Notes: generated by a model from the sequence alone, not told the origin. Numbered from the stretch's first letter, positions 8,034-17,060 are shown. The stretch: 45,812 bases of DNA from Deltaproteobacteria bacterium (GCA_015493475.1 WGDC01000092.1:1-45812); one strand, 5' to 3'. A program made the numbers and translations.

Positions 8034-8651
8034 ATGTTTGATACGTGCGGATGCCAAACAGTTCACAGCCATGACGGTAAACTTATCGAGATAAACAAAA
8101 GCCTTCTCGAGGCCAATTCTGCCCAGACCGAAGAAAACAGGAAACATTTTGAAGCGTCTATGGCCGTGGCCGTGAACTTGATAATCAGCCCCGGGGCAGG
8201 TAAAACCACCCTTCTTGAAAAGACAGCAGAGCTCCTTTTCATTGAAAACGTTGGAAACCTTGTCTGCCCGGCAGCCTTTGATCTTGGCGAACACAAGCGG
8301 GTTATCTTGGTCTCAGTTCCTGAAGGCTCTGACAAGCCCGCCAAGTACCCTATGGTCTTCATGGATGCGGACCTTTTTGTAATTACCAAGATGGACCTTC
8401 TATCTCATTTTGATTTTTCATTGGACGAGGCAGTCACCTGCGCAAGACGCGTAAATCCTTCCATTAAGGTAATTGCCATTTCTGCCAGGACAGGCCAAGG
8501 TATGGAGGAATGGATGGCCTTCCTGTCTTATGATTGCTGGTGCGTTGAAAAGGCCTTAGATTTTGTTCCAAACAGATTCTTTTCAGCCCTTATTGCTTTC
8601 CCTTATGATGGAGAAGCGTCCGTCTTCCCACGGTATACTGCCCCGTCTTGA
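8034..8651 (+). pseudogene. hypB: hypB, nickel-incorporation GTPase with in-frame internal deletion
   Basis: HypB is the GTPase that works with HypA to load nickel. The Cys-rich N-terminus (DTCGCQ), the P-loop SPGAGKTTLLEKT (residues 52-64) and, further on, IENVGNLVCPAAFDLGE, KYP, VITKMDLL and SARTGQGMEEW are present. Residue 68 (LL) is joined directly to FIENVG. In intact HypB about 75-85 residues lie between, including the GD switch and the CHLD metal site. The deletion keeps the frame, junction near 8238. After the GMEEW signature the protein runs on for ~37 unrelated residues, so the native stop is also lost. A GGAG ribosome binding site seven bases before the ATG remains. A metal-dependent GTPase cannot be expected from this product. 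Confidence 0.9.
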
Positions 8652-8864
8652 TGTTCCACGTGACACTCCTGCTCTTTCCCTCAACATCATATTTGCTCTC
8701 GCTGTTGGCATGGGCGGTAAGAAGGCTAACAGGATCAAAATAATAGCGATACAGTAACGATCCAGCGGGCAGCTCCGGCAAAAAGGGCCCTGCTTAAAAA
8801 CCCCTCAAGACTTCCGTCTGAAATGACGAGACAGTTTATAGTATGGATTTATTGTGTTCTTTAA

Positions 8865-8892
8865 GGTGCGGGTGACCTGCGCCAAATTTTTT
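8865..8892 (+). terminator. Hairpin with T-run in front of the chemoreceptor gene
   Basis: GGTGCGGG and CCTGCGCC can form an eight-pair RNA stem with two G-U pairs and a TGA loop. Six T follow after AAA. It may end transcription from the hyp cluster. It lies so close to the ribosome binding site at ~8896-8903 that it could also attenuate the gene downstream. Confidence 0.5.
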
Positions 8893-8909
8893 AGCGGAAG
8901 GAGATAGTT

Positions 8910-10709
8910 ATGAAAGTCCCCAATTTCTTTTATGGACTGAGGTTTAATTTCTTCTTGCCAATTGTCCTGTTCCTAGTCTGCCTAATAAGTTTGACCTTTT
9001 ACGTGGAGACATCTGTGCAGAAAATTTTTAGGCAGAACGAAATGATGAAACTGAAGGACCTTGTGGAGCTGCCGGTCTCCATACTCAAGCAGTACAATGA
9101 CAAGGTAAAACGGGGGGAACTAACCCTTGCAGAGGCGCAGCAGCGGGCCAAGAGCACCATACAGAACCTGCGTTACGGCAAATCCGGAAAGGGATATTTT
9201 TGGATCAACAGCGATGACCCGAGCAGGGTTTACATGATAATGCACCCATACAAGCCGAGTCTCGATGGAAAGAACATTACTAACTTCGAGGACAAGAAGG
9301 GGAAACAGATATTTGCTGAATTTGCCAGAAAATGCCGGGAAAAGGGAGCAGGGTTTGTGGACTATTACTGGCAGTACAACGATCGCAAGGACTTAGTGGT
9401 CCCAAAGACCTCTTACGTCTACCGATTTGCGCCCTGGGGTTGGATAGTGGGCACGGGGGTCTATAAACGCGATGTTGAGGCCCTGGCAGACGCCAAGATA
9501 GCCTCACTGAGGTTTCACATTCTGCTGATATCCGCCTCCATTATCATGTTCATAATGGCCGTAAGCTGGTTTACTAGTTCTTCCTTTCTCAAAAAGACGA
9601 ATGCCCTGATCGGCCGTCTCAAGGACATGGTTTCAGGCGAGACAAACTTGAGGAAAAAGCTGAAGATGGAGTGTATTAATTGCTCAAGGGAGGTCAACTG
9701 TGGGAACAAGGAGTGCGCCTGCTATGGCAAGAATGGAAACTGCTGGCAGGAAGTTGGGAGTTACTCAGCCACGCCCACAGCCTCCAGGATAGTGTCTGGC
9801 AAGTACAGTTCCTGCACTGAGTGCAGGGTCTACAAATCTGTTGTTGAGAAGGGCGAGCTCAACGAAATCACGGCCCTGGTAAATGCATTAATAGGGCGGA
9901 TATATGATCTTGTTTATAACAGCAAGAAGCGGCTCGGTGATGTCATATCCGGCAGTGAGCAGATGCGGCAGAGCGGCGAGGTTACTATCGAAGCCCTTGA
10001 AACGCAGCGTACATACGCCATGGATGTATGTAATAATGTTGCCAGTATTACTGAGCAAATCGATTCAGTTGCGGCAGCCATGGAAGAAATGAGTACGTCC
10101 ATACAGGAGGTAAGCGAAAATACATCTGAAACGGCCGCTAACTCGGCACAAGCCAGGGAAAACGTCCAGGAGACGAGTAAGGAGCTCAAGGTGCTAACGG
10201 AGATGATAAAAAAGATTCCAGAGATTGGTAATCAGATAAAGGGCATCGCCGAGCAGACCAACCTGCTTGCACTGAATGCGACAATCGAAGCGGCTAGGGC
10301 GGGCGAGGCTGGCAAGGGCTTCGGCGTTGTAGCCGAAGAGGTGAAGGAACTGGCGAAACAGACCAGTGATTCTGTTGAGGAGATAGAAGAAATAATCAGT
10401 TCCCTGGCAAAAAGCAACGACAAGGTCATAGAACAGACCAACAGCGTTATAGAATCCATAACAGAAGTCAGTGAAAGGGCAGAAACAGTGGCCGCAGCGG
10501 TGGAGGAACAGACTGCGACTGCGAGCGAGATCAGCTCCGGCATGCAGAGGATAAACAGCGATATGTCCGCTATCCAGGAGAAGGAATCCAACGCAATGCA
10601 GGAGGCGGAAAAGGTCGAGCAGCTAATGAGTGATTCCATGGATGTAATTATTGCAATGCAAAAGAATGTGAAAAGGCTTGAGAAACAGCTCAAACAGTTG
10701 AGGACCTGA
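8910..10709 (+). CDS. Methyl-accepting chemotaxis protein, Cache sensor plus Cys-rich linker
   Basis: This 599-residue receptor reports a ligand to the CheA kinase. Helix 1 (~12-30) and helix 2 (~203-225) flank a periplasmic single-Cache (sCache_2-like) domain containing [15 protein letters not shown]. After helix 2, residues ~254-310 contain eight cysteines (CxxC, a spaced group ending in CW, and a final CxxC) in place of a plain HAMP linker. This resembles the small Cys-rich 'two-CW' modules known from deltaproteobacterial receptors (family comparison from memory). The signalling hairpin with [19 protein letters not shown] is at ~447-465. A clear GGAAGGAG ribosome binding site precedes the ATG. 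No other chemotaxis gene is near. The Cys cluster suggests metal binding or redox sensing in the cytoplasm; the ligand is unknown. Confidence 0.93.
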   Translation: MKVPNFFYGLRFNFFLPIVLFLVCLISLTFYVETSVQKIFRQNEMMKLKDLVELPVSILKQYNDKVKRGELTLAEAQQRAKSTIQNLRYGKSGKGYFWINSDDPSRVYMIMHPYKPSLDGKNITNFEDKKGKQIFAEFARKCREKGAGFVDYYWQYNDRKDLVVPKTSYVYRFAPWGWIVGTGVYKRDVEALADAKIASLRFHILLISASIIMFIMAVSWFTSSSFLKKTNALIGRLKDMVSGETNLRKKLKMECINCSREVNCGNKECACYGKNGNCWQEVGSYSATPTASRIVSGKYSSCTECRVYKSVVEKGELNEITALVNALIGRIYDLVYNSKKRLGDVISGSEQMRQSGEVTIEALETQRTYAMDVCNNVASITEQIDSVAAAMEEMSTSIQEVSENTSETAANSAQARENVQETSKELKVLTEMIKKIPEIGNQIKGIAEQTNLLALNATIEAARAGEAGKGFGVVAEEVKELAKQTSDSVEEIEEIISSLAKSNDKVIEQTNSVIESITEVSERAETVAAAVEEQTATASEISSGMQRINSDMSAIQEKESNAMQEAEKVEQLMSDSMDVIIAMQKNVKRLEKQLKQLRT

Positions 10710-11074
10710 AGAAACGGGCCCCGAAGCAGAAAGGTGCAGATCCACAAGGTATAATGGCCATTACCCTCGATGGTGGTCCTATATGCGGCAGATGGATCAG
10801 GTCATTCGGAAGCCTCAAATAGCGCCTGCAAATACGGCGTCAAGAACCCTTAAAAGATAAAGGGGCCAGGTACATCACCTGGCCCTTCTTCTTTAAATCT
10901 TCCATAATGCTGAATATTTTCTCAGTATAAGCCCCCGTAATATCTAAAGGTTTTTAAAAAATTATATCCCGATCTTGACTTCTCAAAAATCGAACCAAAA
11001 TTCTATAAGTATTACGCACACGTGTTTTAAAGGTGGCTTGAAAATATATCATGATAAAAAGGAGGAGTTTGTGA
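10710..11074. other. 365-bp intergenic region
   Basis: The region holds the terminator at 10863-10894 and otherwise no reading frame that looks real. Bases 10975-10980 read TTGACT, but no good -10 box stands at the right distance. The last bases carry the strong AAAAAGGAGGAG ribosome binding site of the HdeD-like gene. Confidence 0.4.
10863..10894 (+). terminator. Rho-independent terminator after the chemoreceptor gene
   Basis: Perfect nine-base arms GGGCCAGGT and ACCTGGCCC with a five-base loop ACATC are followed by TTCTTCTTT. It lies ~150 bases after the chemoreceptor stop and closes that transcript. Confidence 0.75.
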
Positions 11075-11698
11075 ATGAATAAATCGGGAGCCCTTATGGA
11101 AAATAATTTCCCGTGGGGAGACGTTGAAAAAAATTGGAAATGGCATCTGCTTTTGGGGTTTTTCTTTATTGTAACCGGGGCCATCGGCTTGGTGCTGACG
11201 CCCCTTGCAACGCTTTCGTCCATACTGCTTTTTGCCTCTTTCATGATGGTTGGAGGCGTTTTGCAGCTTTTTGAAGCGGTCAAGGCTGCAAAGGGCTGGA
11301 AGAGCAGATTGCCCCACATCGTCGGCGGGGCCTTGTATGTGGCGGGAGGCCTTGTATCTTTGTGGAATCCTGTTGCGGCATCTTTGGCGCTAACGCTCAT
11401 TCTTGCGGGGGCCATTTTTGCGGCAGGGGTATCCAGGGTGATAGTGGCCTTTCAGCACAGGAAGGAGCTTGGAGACTGGGGTATAATCCTAATAAGCGGG
11501 CTTGCCTCGATCGCCATCGCCATACTCATAGGGGCGGCGTGGCCCTTTTCAGCCTTGTGGACCCTGGGCCTTTTTATTTCCATTGACCTTATCTTTAACG
11601 GCTGGAGCCACGTGATAATTGCAATCGCTGCGAAAAAGAAGGCGGCAGGGTTTCCTTCTGCCAGAGAAAAGGCAGGTACACACGGTGTAACTGTTTGA
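11075..11698 (+). CDS. HdeD-family membrane protein (DUF308)
   Basis: This 207-residue protein has six predicted membrane helices in three pairs, beginning at WKWHLLLGFFFIVTGAIGL, as in the HdeD/DUF308 family. In Escherichia coli HdeD belongs to the acid-fitness island and protects at high cell density; the molecular role is not known. A strong GGAGGAG ribosome binding site precedes the ATG. The YfdX-like gene follows after 36 bases with its own strong site, so the two are probably co-transcribed. The pairing of these two acid-stress families supports both calls. The last ~20 residues are a charged cytoplasmic tail. Confidence 0.85.
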   Translation: MNKSGALMENNFPWGDVEKNWKWHLLLGFFFIVTGAIGLVLTPLATLSSILLFASFMMVGGVLQLFEAVKAAKGWKSRLPHIVGGALYVAGGLVSLWNPVAASLALTLILAGAIFAAGVSRVIVAFQHRKELGDWGIILISGLASIAIAILIGAAWPFSALWTLGLFISIDLIFNGWSHVIIAIAAKKKAAGFPSAREKAGTHGVTV

Positions 11699-11734
11699 TG
11701 TTCCTATATTTATCAAAAAAACAAGGAGGAAAAG

Positions 11735-12664
11735 ATGATTTTTGACAGGAAGTTGAAGGCAACAGTAGTTTTACCGGCAATCGTGGTTTTGTTTATGTTT
11801 TTGGTGGCCCCGTTGACCAGCGGCCTTTGTCAGCAAAAAAAGGTAAAACATGAAAAGACCAGACTGAAGACATCGGAGCAGGTTTCGAAGGTCGCTGTTG
11901 AAAAGGAGGAGAAGAAGGCAGCCAACTTAAAGCAAGAGCTGAATCAGAAGGCCATCAAGGCAGTAGCAGATACGTACAAGGTCCTGGACCTTCTTAACAA
12001 GAAAAAGGGCCAGGAGGCCCTGGGCCTTTTGAAAAAGGTCATAGGCGAACTCGAGGTAATCCTTGCAGCTAACAAGAATGCCTCCCTGATTCCTATCAAC
12101 AGCTATACCGTAGTGGTTGATACAGACCTTTCCCCAAAGCAGATTCCCGAAAAGATAACACAGGTCAGGACAATGCTTAATCACGGGGATGTTCAGGGTG
12201 CCAGGCTGCTCCTCGATACCCTCCAGAGTGAAATAGACATAGTTATTGAAAATCTTCCCCTTGCAACTTATCCGGATGCCATGAAGCTTGCGTCCAAGTA
12301 CATAATTGATGGCAAGCTTAACGATGCCAAGAGTGTCCTTTCAATCGCTCTCAACTCCATGGTAGTCAAAAAGATCGCTATTCCCATTCCTCTCGTAAGG
12401 GCCGCGAATCTTGTGGAGGAGGCATCCAAGGTAGCCAAGACCAACAAGAAACAGGCTCTAAACTATCTTGACGAGGCCAAGAAGCAGTTGAATCTTGCCA
12501 TGGCGCTTGGTTACGGTAAGGATGAGCCCAAGGTTTATAAGGACCTGAAGAAACGGATAACTTCCATAGAAACCGAGATAAAAGGTAAAAATGAGGCTGC
12601 CAAGATGTTCGATGAGCTCCTAAAGAAGCTTAAGGATTTCAAGAAGAAGCTCAGTTCCTACTGA
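11735..12664 (+). CDS. YfdX-family secreted protein
   Basis: This 309-residue protein begins with a signal peptide (positive DRKLK, hydrophobic VVLPAIVVLFMFLVAP, probable cleavage near SGLCQ at residues 29-33). A Lys-rich linker to ~residue 75 is followed by the YfdX domain, which contains the usual PINSYTVVVDTDLSP segment and is predicted to be mostly helical. YfdX in enteric bacteria is periplasmic and induced by acid through EvgA; a chaperone-like function has been proposed. It stands directly after the HdeD-like gene and ahead of a clear terminator, so the two form a closed unit. The AAGGAGGAAAAG site before the ATG indicates strong translation. Confidence 0.85.
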   Translation: MIFDRKLKATVVLPAIVVLFMFLVAPLTSGLCQQKKVKHEKTRLKTSEQVSKVAVEKEEKKAANLKQELNQKAIKAVADTYKVLDLLNKKKGQEALGLLKKVIGELEVILAANKNASLIPINSYTVVVDTDLSPKQIPEKITQVRTMLNHGDVQGARLLLDTLQSEIDIVIENLPLATYPDAMKLASKYIIDGKLNDAKSVLSIALNSMVVKKIAIPIPLVRAANLVEEASKVAKTNKKQALNYLDEAKKQLNLAMALGYGKDEPKVYKDLKKRITSIETEIKGKNEAAKMFDELLKKLKDFKKKLSSY

Positions 12665-12690
12665 TCCGCGAATAGGTTGGTACTTGAACA

Positions 12691-12721
12691 GCCCGCAGGC
12701 GTAATGGCCGCGGGCTTTTTT
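12691..12721 (+). terminator. Rho-independent terminator of the hdeD-yfdX unit
   Basis: Arms GCCCGC (12691-12696) and GCGGGC (12710-12715) enclose a 13-base loop and are followed by six T. It stands 27 bases after the yfdX stop. Confidence 0.75.
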
Positions 12722-13166
12722 GTTTCAGATACCGCATTCGCACCTTGCGGCCGCGGGCAAATTACAGGAAACGGCAAAGGCCATTTTAGCCTACACTGAT
12801 TGGCCTGATGATCTTTAAGGATGGAGGTTTTTATTATATCCTGTTTTTGTAAAGATATTATGAGATCTCTGGAAAACTGCCGAGACAGCCCAATCATGCA
12901 GCGCTTTTTCGTCCTGTTGCCTTGCTCCTGGAGGAAATTTTTGGTTTTTCAGAGGGATCATTCTTTCAATCTTTTCAGTATACATTTTGTGCACATACAT
13001 AGTGCGTGCTCAAGAGTTGGCTCTGGCGTCCTGTCACCTTTGTTTCTCTAAAACTCAGGTCGCCCACAACGCGCCTTCTCGGCAGTTTTAGACTGCCCAA
13101 GAGGGAAATAGCCCGGTGGTTGTGTGATGCAGACGTACTTTTCAACATGGTGTAAAAGTTAATCTT
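12722..13166. other. 445-bp leader region before the potassium channel gene
   Basis: No convincing gene is present; a 76-codon frame at 12821-13051 has no homology I recognise and no ribosome binding site. The 3' part holds two mutually exclusive hairpins, listed separately. The region is long enough for a structured mRNA leader. Confidence 0.4.
13047..13097 (+). promoter_or_regulatory. Two competing hairpins upstream of the channel gene
   Basis: TCTAAAACT (13047-13055) is a perfect inverted copy of AGTTTTAGA (13084-13092). The second arm overlaps a tighter hairpin GGCAGT-TTTAG-ACTGCC (13081-13097). Both cannot form together. Such an arrangement is typical of RNA switches, but I recognise no known riboswitch class, and chance is not excluded. 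Confidence 0.35.
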
Positions 13167-14081
13167 ATGAGAAGGGCTATCGCCGTATATTTCAGGAAGA
13201 AGTGGCAAGGGTCGTTTTACCGGTTCATATCAGGCGTTATGATCTTTGTAATCTTTGCCAGTTCCCTTTCACTCGTCCTGACAACAGAACCTTCCATAGA
13301 GAAACAGTATGGAGAGCTTCTCTGGCTTGTTGAGGCATGCGCCAGCTTTCTATTCATGTTGGAATACTTGCTCAGGCTGTGGAGCTGCCCGGAAGAGTGC
13401 AGAGGCCCGCGTGCGATTGGATGCAGGCTTCGCTATGCCTTCTCCTTCATGGGGCTTGTTGACCTCCTTTCATTCCTGCCCTTTTTCCTCATTGTTACGG
13501 GTTGGAGCCAGACGCCGCAGCTCATGCTGGTACAGCTCCTTCGCCTTTTTAAGCTGACAAGGTACTGCGTGGCCTTTGACCTGCTTGGGGACGTGGTTAA
13601 ACAAGAGGCGGAATCCCTGATGGTGTCGGTGATGCTGATGTTCATTATCCTGATTTTTGCCTCCGTGGGAATATTTATATTCGAGCATGATGTCCAACCA
13701 GGGGCATTCGGCTCCATCCCCAAGGCGATGTGGTGGGCCATAGTGACCCTGACCACGGTCGGCTATGGGGATGTTACCCCTGTAACCGTTCAGGGAAGGA
13801 TATTTGCGACCTTTATAACCATTGCCGGTGTAGGCCTGGTTTCACTCCCGGCGGGTATAATCGCTTCGGGATTCACGGAGCAGCTTCGTCAGAGGAGGGA
13901 AAGGTTCGAGCTCGAAGTTGAGCAGATGATCCACGACGACGGCAGGCTCACCAAGGAGGAAATGGGGCTTCTTGAAGAAGACAGGCAGAGGCTTGGCATT
14001 TCAAAGGATAATGCAGCGCTTATCATAAACCAGGTAGCCCGGAGAGAGGCAAGGAAGTCAAAGGATCAGGAGCCCCTATGA
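13167..14081 (+). CDS. Voltage-gated-type potassium channel, six helices
   Basis: This 304-residue protein has an ion-transport domain. Helices S1-S4 lie at ~19-130 (S4 is poor in arginine: LLRLFKLTRY), S5 at ~148-172, and then the pore loop with the selectivity filter TTVGYGD (~196-202) and S6. The filter identifies K+ selectivity. The C-terminal ~70 residues are a charged cytoplasmic tail with heptad-like character and an EEMGLLEEDRQRLGIS segment that resembles short tetramerisation tails. The low number of S4 charges suggests weak voltage dependence (inference). No clear ribosome binding site precedes the ATG. The stop overlaps the start of glnE by four bases (ATGA), so the two are translationally coupled. 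Confidence 0.9.
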   Translation: MRRAIAVYFRKKWQGSFYRFISGVMIFVIFASSLSLVLTTEPSIEKQYGELLWLVEACASFLFMLEYLLRLWSCPEECRGPRAIGCRLRYAFSFMGLVDLLSFLPFFLIVTGWSQTPQLMLVQLLRLFKLTRYCVAFDLLGDVVKQEAESLMVSVMLMFIILIFASVGIFIFEHDVQPGAFGSIPKAMWWAIVTLTTVGYGDVTPVTVQGRIFATFITIAGVGLVSLPAGIIASGFTEQLRQRRERFELEVEQMIHDDGRLTKEEMGLLEEDRQRLGISKDNAALIINQVARREARKSKDQEPL

Positions 14082-17047
14082 TGTCTATCCGTGGCCATTT
14101 CATGCGCGGAGGTTGCAAAGAGATAAAAAGGGGTCTCGACTCCTTCAGCATGGGCAATAGCGTTGCTTCAATTACAGCGTATCCCGAGAAATTAAGGGCT
14201 GAAGGAAGGGAGATACTCGGGCAGGGCCTATCGGGTTCGGTGCCTTCTACCGTGGTAATCCCTGCCGAAGAAAGGGAAATCATAGAAAAGGTTTTGCCGT
14301 TCAGCTCATTTGCAAGGACTCTTGTGCGCACAAGACCCGCTTATCTTTTTGAGCTTCTCGCCAAGGGTCTTTTGCACAGGTCCCTTTCGACACGGGAGTT
14401 AAGGGGCATGGCCCGGGACCATTGCCTTGGGGCTGTAGACGAGGAAGCGTTTTTAAAAAGGATCAGGGTTTTCCGTAACATGCACATGCTTAGAATAGCA
14501 ATTCGAGATATTGGCGGAATCAGCCCCTTTTCGGAAACGTGCCGTGATCTGTCCGCCCTTGCCTCTTCCTGCCTTGAGATAGCGCTTCGGTGGACAGAAT
14601 GCAGCATGGCGCCACGTTTTGGAAGGCCATGTGGTCATCTCGGGGAAAACGTGAGCCTCATAGTTCTTGGAATGGGTAAGCTAGGCGCGGGCGAGCTGAA
14701 TTTTTCTTCGGATATTGACCTCATGTTTTCATATGCCTTAAACGGAGAGACTACTGGCGGGGAAGAGAAGATGTCCAACGGGGAATATTTCCTTTACGAG
14801 TGCAGGAGGCTCATTTCCATCCTTTCCAAAACCACTCCACATGGCCTTGTTTTCAGGGTGGACACCAGGCTGAGACCATTCGGGGATTCGGGGCCCCTTG
14901 TCATGCCCATGGATGCAATGGTGGAATACTATGAAACCCACGGGCGTCAGTGGGAGAGGTACGCCCTCGTCAAGGCTTCGCCTGTGGCGGGCGACATCGT
15001 ATGTGGCAGACGTCTGCTCGAGCTGCTTCGCCCATTTGTTTACAGGAAGTATATTGATTATTCCACTGTGGAAGCCCTCAAGGAGATGAAGGCCATGATC
15101 CTGTCGGAGCAGGAAGGAAAGGACATTTCCAGTAACGTGAAGCTCGGTCCTGGAGGGATCAGGGACATAGAATTCGTGGTCCAGGCCTTTCAGCTCGCCA
15201 AGGGAGGAAGGATAAGGGCCTTGCAGGTCCAGTCATTGCTTGATGCCCTATGGGTGATAAGGAAACTCGGCCTTCTGGAGGAAGAAACCAGCCAGGAACT
15301 TACCTTGGCCTACGTATTTTTGAGGACGGTTGAAAACAGGCTCCAGGAATATGATGACAGGCAGGTACAGTGCCTTCCAAGGGATAATAACAGAAAAAAT
15401 CGGCTAGCCTTATCCCTGGGATATGCTGACTATGCGGGTTTTTACAAGGATTATTTGCTTCATACCGGGAACGCGCGGAGGGTTTTTAGGGGGCTATTTC
15501 ATGATCCATGGAGAGGAACTGGCAAGGACAACGATAGTGAAAGGAGAAGGGTAAAACTCAATGCCACGTTCGTGTGGTGCCATCCCGGCGATTCCATGGC
15601 AACGAAGATACTGCGGGAGCTTGGCTTTCATGCGTCTGCTGAAGTGGGAAGGCTGATACAGGGCTTCAGGGAATCTGGCAAGGTTAGGTGTCTGACGGGA
15701 CGGGTGCAGGAACTGCTTGACAGGCTACTGCCCCGGCTTTTGATCGCCTCTTCAAATACGAAGGACCCAGACAAGGCATTCGAGGCCGGTCTCGCAATTT
15801 TCGAAGCGGTTCTGAAAAGGAGCATTTACCTAGTTCTTCTTGATCAGAATCCCGCTGCCTTGGAACATTTGGTCTTCCTTTGCAGCAGGAGCAAGCTCAT
15901 TGGAGATCTCATTCGCCGCCAGCCCATATTGCTTGATGAACTTGTAAGCGGGGAATTGCTTTTCAGGGGCCTTGAGAAGAAAGAATTGAAGGAGTTGCTT
16001 TTCACCATTCTTTCAACGCTTACGCGGAGCGACCTTGAGCATTGGATGGACGAGCTCAGGCGTTTTAAAAAGGCACAGGTCCTGAGGATCGGCGCCACCG
16101 AACTAAAGGGCATTATAGAGGCGAGCCAGGTTGGCAGAGAGCTGAGCGGTCTTGCAGAGATCATCCTAGAGGAGGCATTCCGCGGTTCATGGCATGACCT
16201 GTTGAGGAATGCTCCAGATATGGTACGGGCTTCCAATCCCCTAATTAACGGAGGGCTCGCGGTCATTGCCTATGGAAAGCTCGGCAGCCGGGAGATGTCC
16301 TATTCCTCTGACCTTGACCTGGTTTTTTTGTACCATCCCGGGCGGTTCCGTGTTTCAGCTACCTCTCTTATGGCAGAGCTTGGTTATTTCTACTCAAGGT
16401 GTATACAGAGGCTAATTTTTTTTCTTTCCGCCCGGACCGCCCATGGAATACTTTACAAGATAGACACGAGGCTCAGGCCCAACGGTTCCCAGGGGATCCT
16501 GGTGAGTACCCTGCCAGGTTTTAAGGAATACCAGCGTGAAAAGGCGTGGACGTGGGAGCATCAGGCCATTATAAAGGCGCGTTTTATTTGCGGGGACCTG
16601 GAATGCGGGCAGGATTTTGAGAAAATCAGGACCTCCGTAATTTGCCGGAAACGCAACACGCCTGATCTCAAATATGACATATCCAACATGCGCAGTAAGC
16701 TGGTCTCGACCCTTTGCAAAGAGCATGATAAGGGGCGTTTCCACGTGAAACGTTCTCCCGGAGGCTTGGTGGATATAGAATTCATTGTCCAGTACCTGGT
16801 GTTGAGGGAAGCGTGGAAAGAAAGGAGCCTTGCGGATTTCAGGGATACGTGCAGCCTTATAAATGCAATCAGGGATGCTGGCATCTTAGGCAAGGAAGAG
16901 GCCGGACGGCTGCTTATGGCCCTTACAAGGTATCAAGAGGTAATGAATCTGAAGGCCCTGGACCTTGAAGAACCAGTAGTGCCTTTAGAAGAGCTTGACG
17001 AGTTACGAAGAGGAGTATTAGAGACCTGGGACAAGGTATTCGGTTGA
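14078..17047 (+). CDS. glnE: Bifunctional glutamine synthetase adenylyltransferase/deadenylase
   Basis: This 989-residue GlnE adds AMP to, and removes it from, glutamine synthetase according to the nitrogen state signalled by PII. Both nucleotidyltransferase halves are complete. The N-terminal adenylyl-removing half has GMGKLGAGELNFSSDIDLM (~198-216), and the C-terminal adenylylating half has AYGKLGSREMSYSSDLDLV (~731-749). Each keeps the DxD metal site, and each is followed by a DTRLRP(F/N)G motif. The length is slightly above the 946 residues of the E. coli enzyme. The start overlaps the channel gene by four bases, and AGGAG lies a few bases upstream. No glnA or glnB is in the window. The intact 3-kb frame argues against general sequence error. 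Confidence 0.96.
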   Translation: MMSIRGHFMRGGCKEIKRGLDSFSMGNSVASITAYPEKLRAEGREILGQGLSGSVPSTVVIPAEEREIIEKVLPFSSFARTLVRTRPAYLFELLAKGLLHRSLSTRELRGMARDHCLGAVDEEAFLKRIRVFRNMHMLRIAIRDIGGISPFSETCRDLSALASSCLEIALRWTECSMAPRFGRPCGHLGENVSLIVLGMGKLGAGELNFSSDIDLMFSYALNGETTGGEEKMSNGEYFLYECRRLISILSKTTPHGLVFRVDTRLRPFGDSGPLVMPMDAMVEYYETHGRQWERYALVKASPVAGDIVCGRRLLELLRPFVYRKYIDYSTVEALKEMKAMILSEQEGKDISSNVKLGPGGIRDIEFVVQAFQLAKGGRIRALQVQSLLDALWVIRKLGLLEEETSQELTLAYVFLRTVENRLQEYDDRQVQCLPRDNNRKNRLALSLGYADYAGFYKDYLLHTGNARRVFRGLFHDPWRGTGKDNDSERRRVKLNATFVWCHPGDSMATKILRELGFHASAEVGRLIQGFRESGKVRCLTGRVQELLDRLLPRLLIASSNTKDPDKAFEAGLAIFEAVLKRSIYLVLLDQNPAALEHLVFLCSRSKLIGDLIRRQPILLDELVSGELLFRGLEKKELKELLFTILSTLTRSDLEHWMDELRRFKKAQVLRIGATELKGIIEASQVGRELSGLAEIILEEAFRGSWHDLLRNAPDMVRASNPLINGGLAVIAYGKLGSREMSYSSDLDLVFLYHPGRFRVSATSLMAELGYFYSRCIQRLIFFLSARTAHGILYKIDTRLRPNGSQGILVSTLPGFKEYQREKAWTWEHQAIIKARFICGDLECGQDFEKIRTSVICRKRNTPDLKYDISNMRSKLVSTLCKEHDKGRFHVKRSPGGLVDIEFIVQYLVLREAWKERSLADFRDTCSLINAIRDAGILGKEEAGRLLMALTRYQEVMNLKALDLEEPVVPLEELDELRRGVLETWDKVFG

Positions 17048-17060
17048 AAAATTGAAGAGT

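Noticed and set aside
3245-8651. Sequencing error as the single cause of all hyp lesions
   Set aside because: The hypE and hypB deletions, the start-codon change and the amber codon are not homopolymer errors, and long genes elsewhere in the window (glnE, pheT, RND pump, hybrid kinase) are unbroken. Individual frameshifts, for example at the six-G run near 6757, could still be errors.
8590-8781. 63-codon minus-strand frame after hypB (…DVEGKSRSVTWNIKTGQYTVGRR…)
   Set aside because: The peptide looks somewhat protein-like and could be the tail of a lost gene, but I recognise no family, and it has neither a clear start signal nor operon context.
12821-13051. 76-codon plus-strand frame in the leader of the channel gene
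   Set aside because: No ribosome binding site, an odd Cys/Phe-rich composition, and the region is better explained as an untranslated leader.
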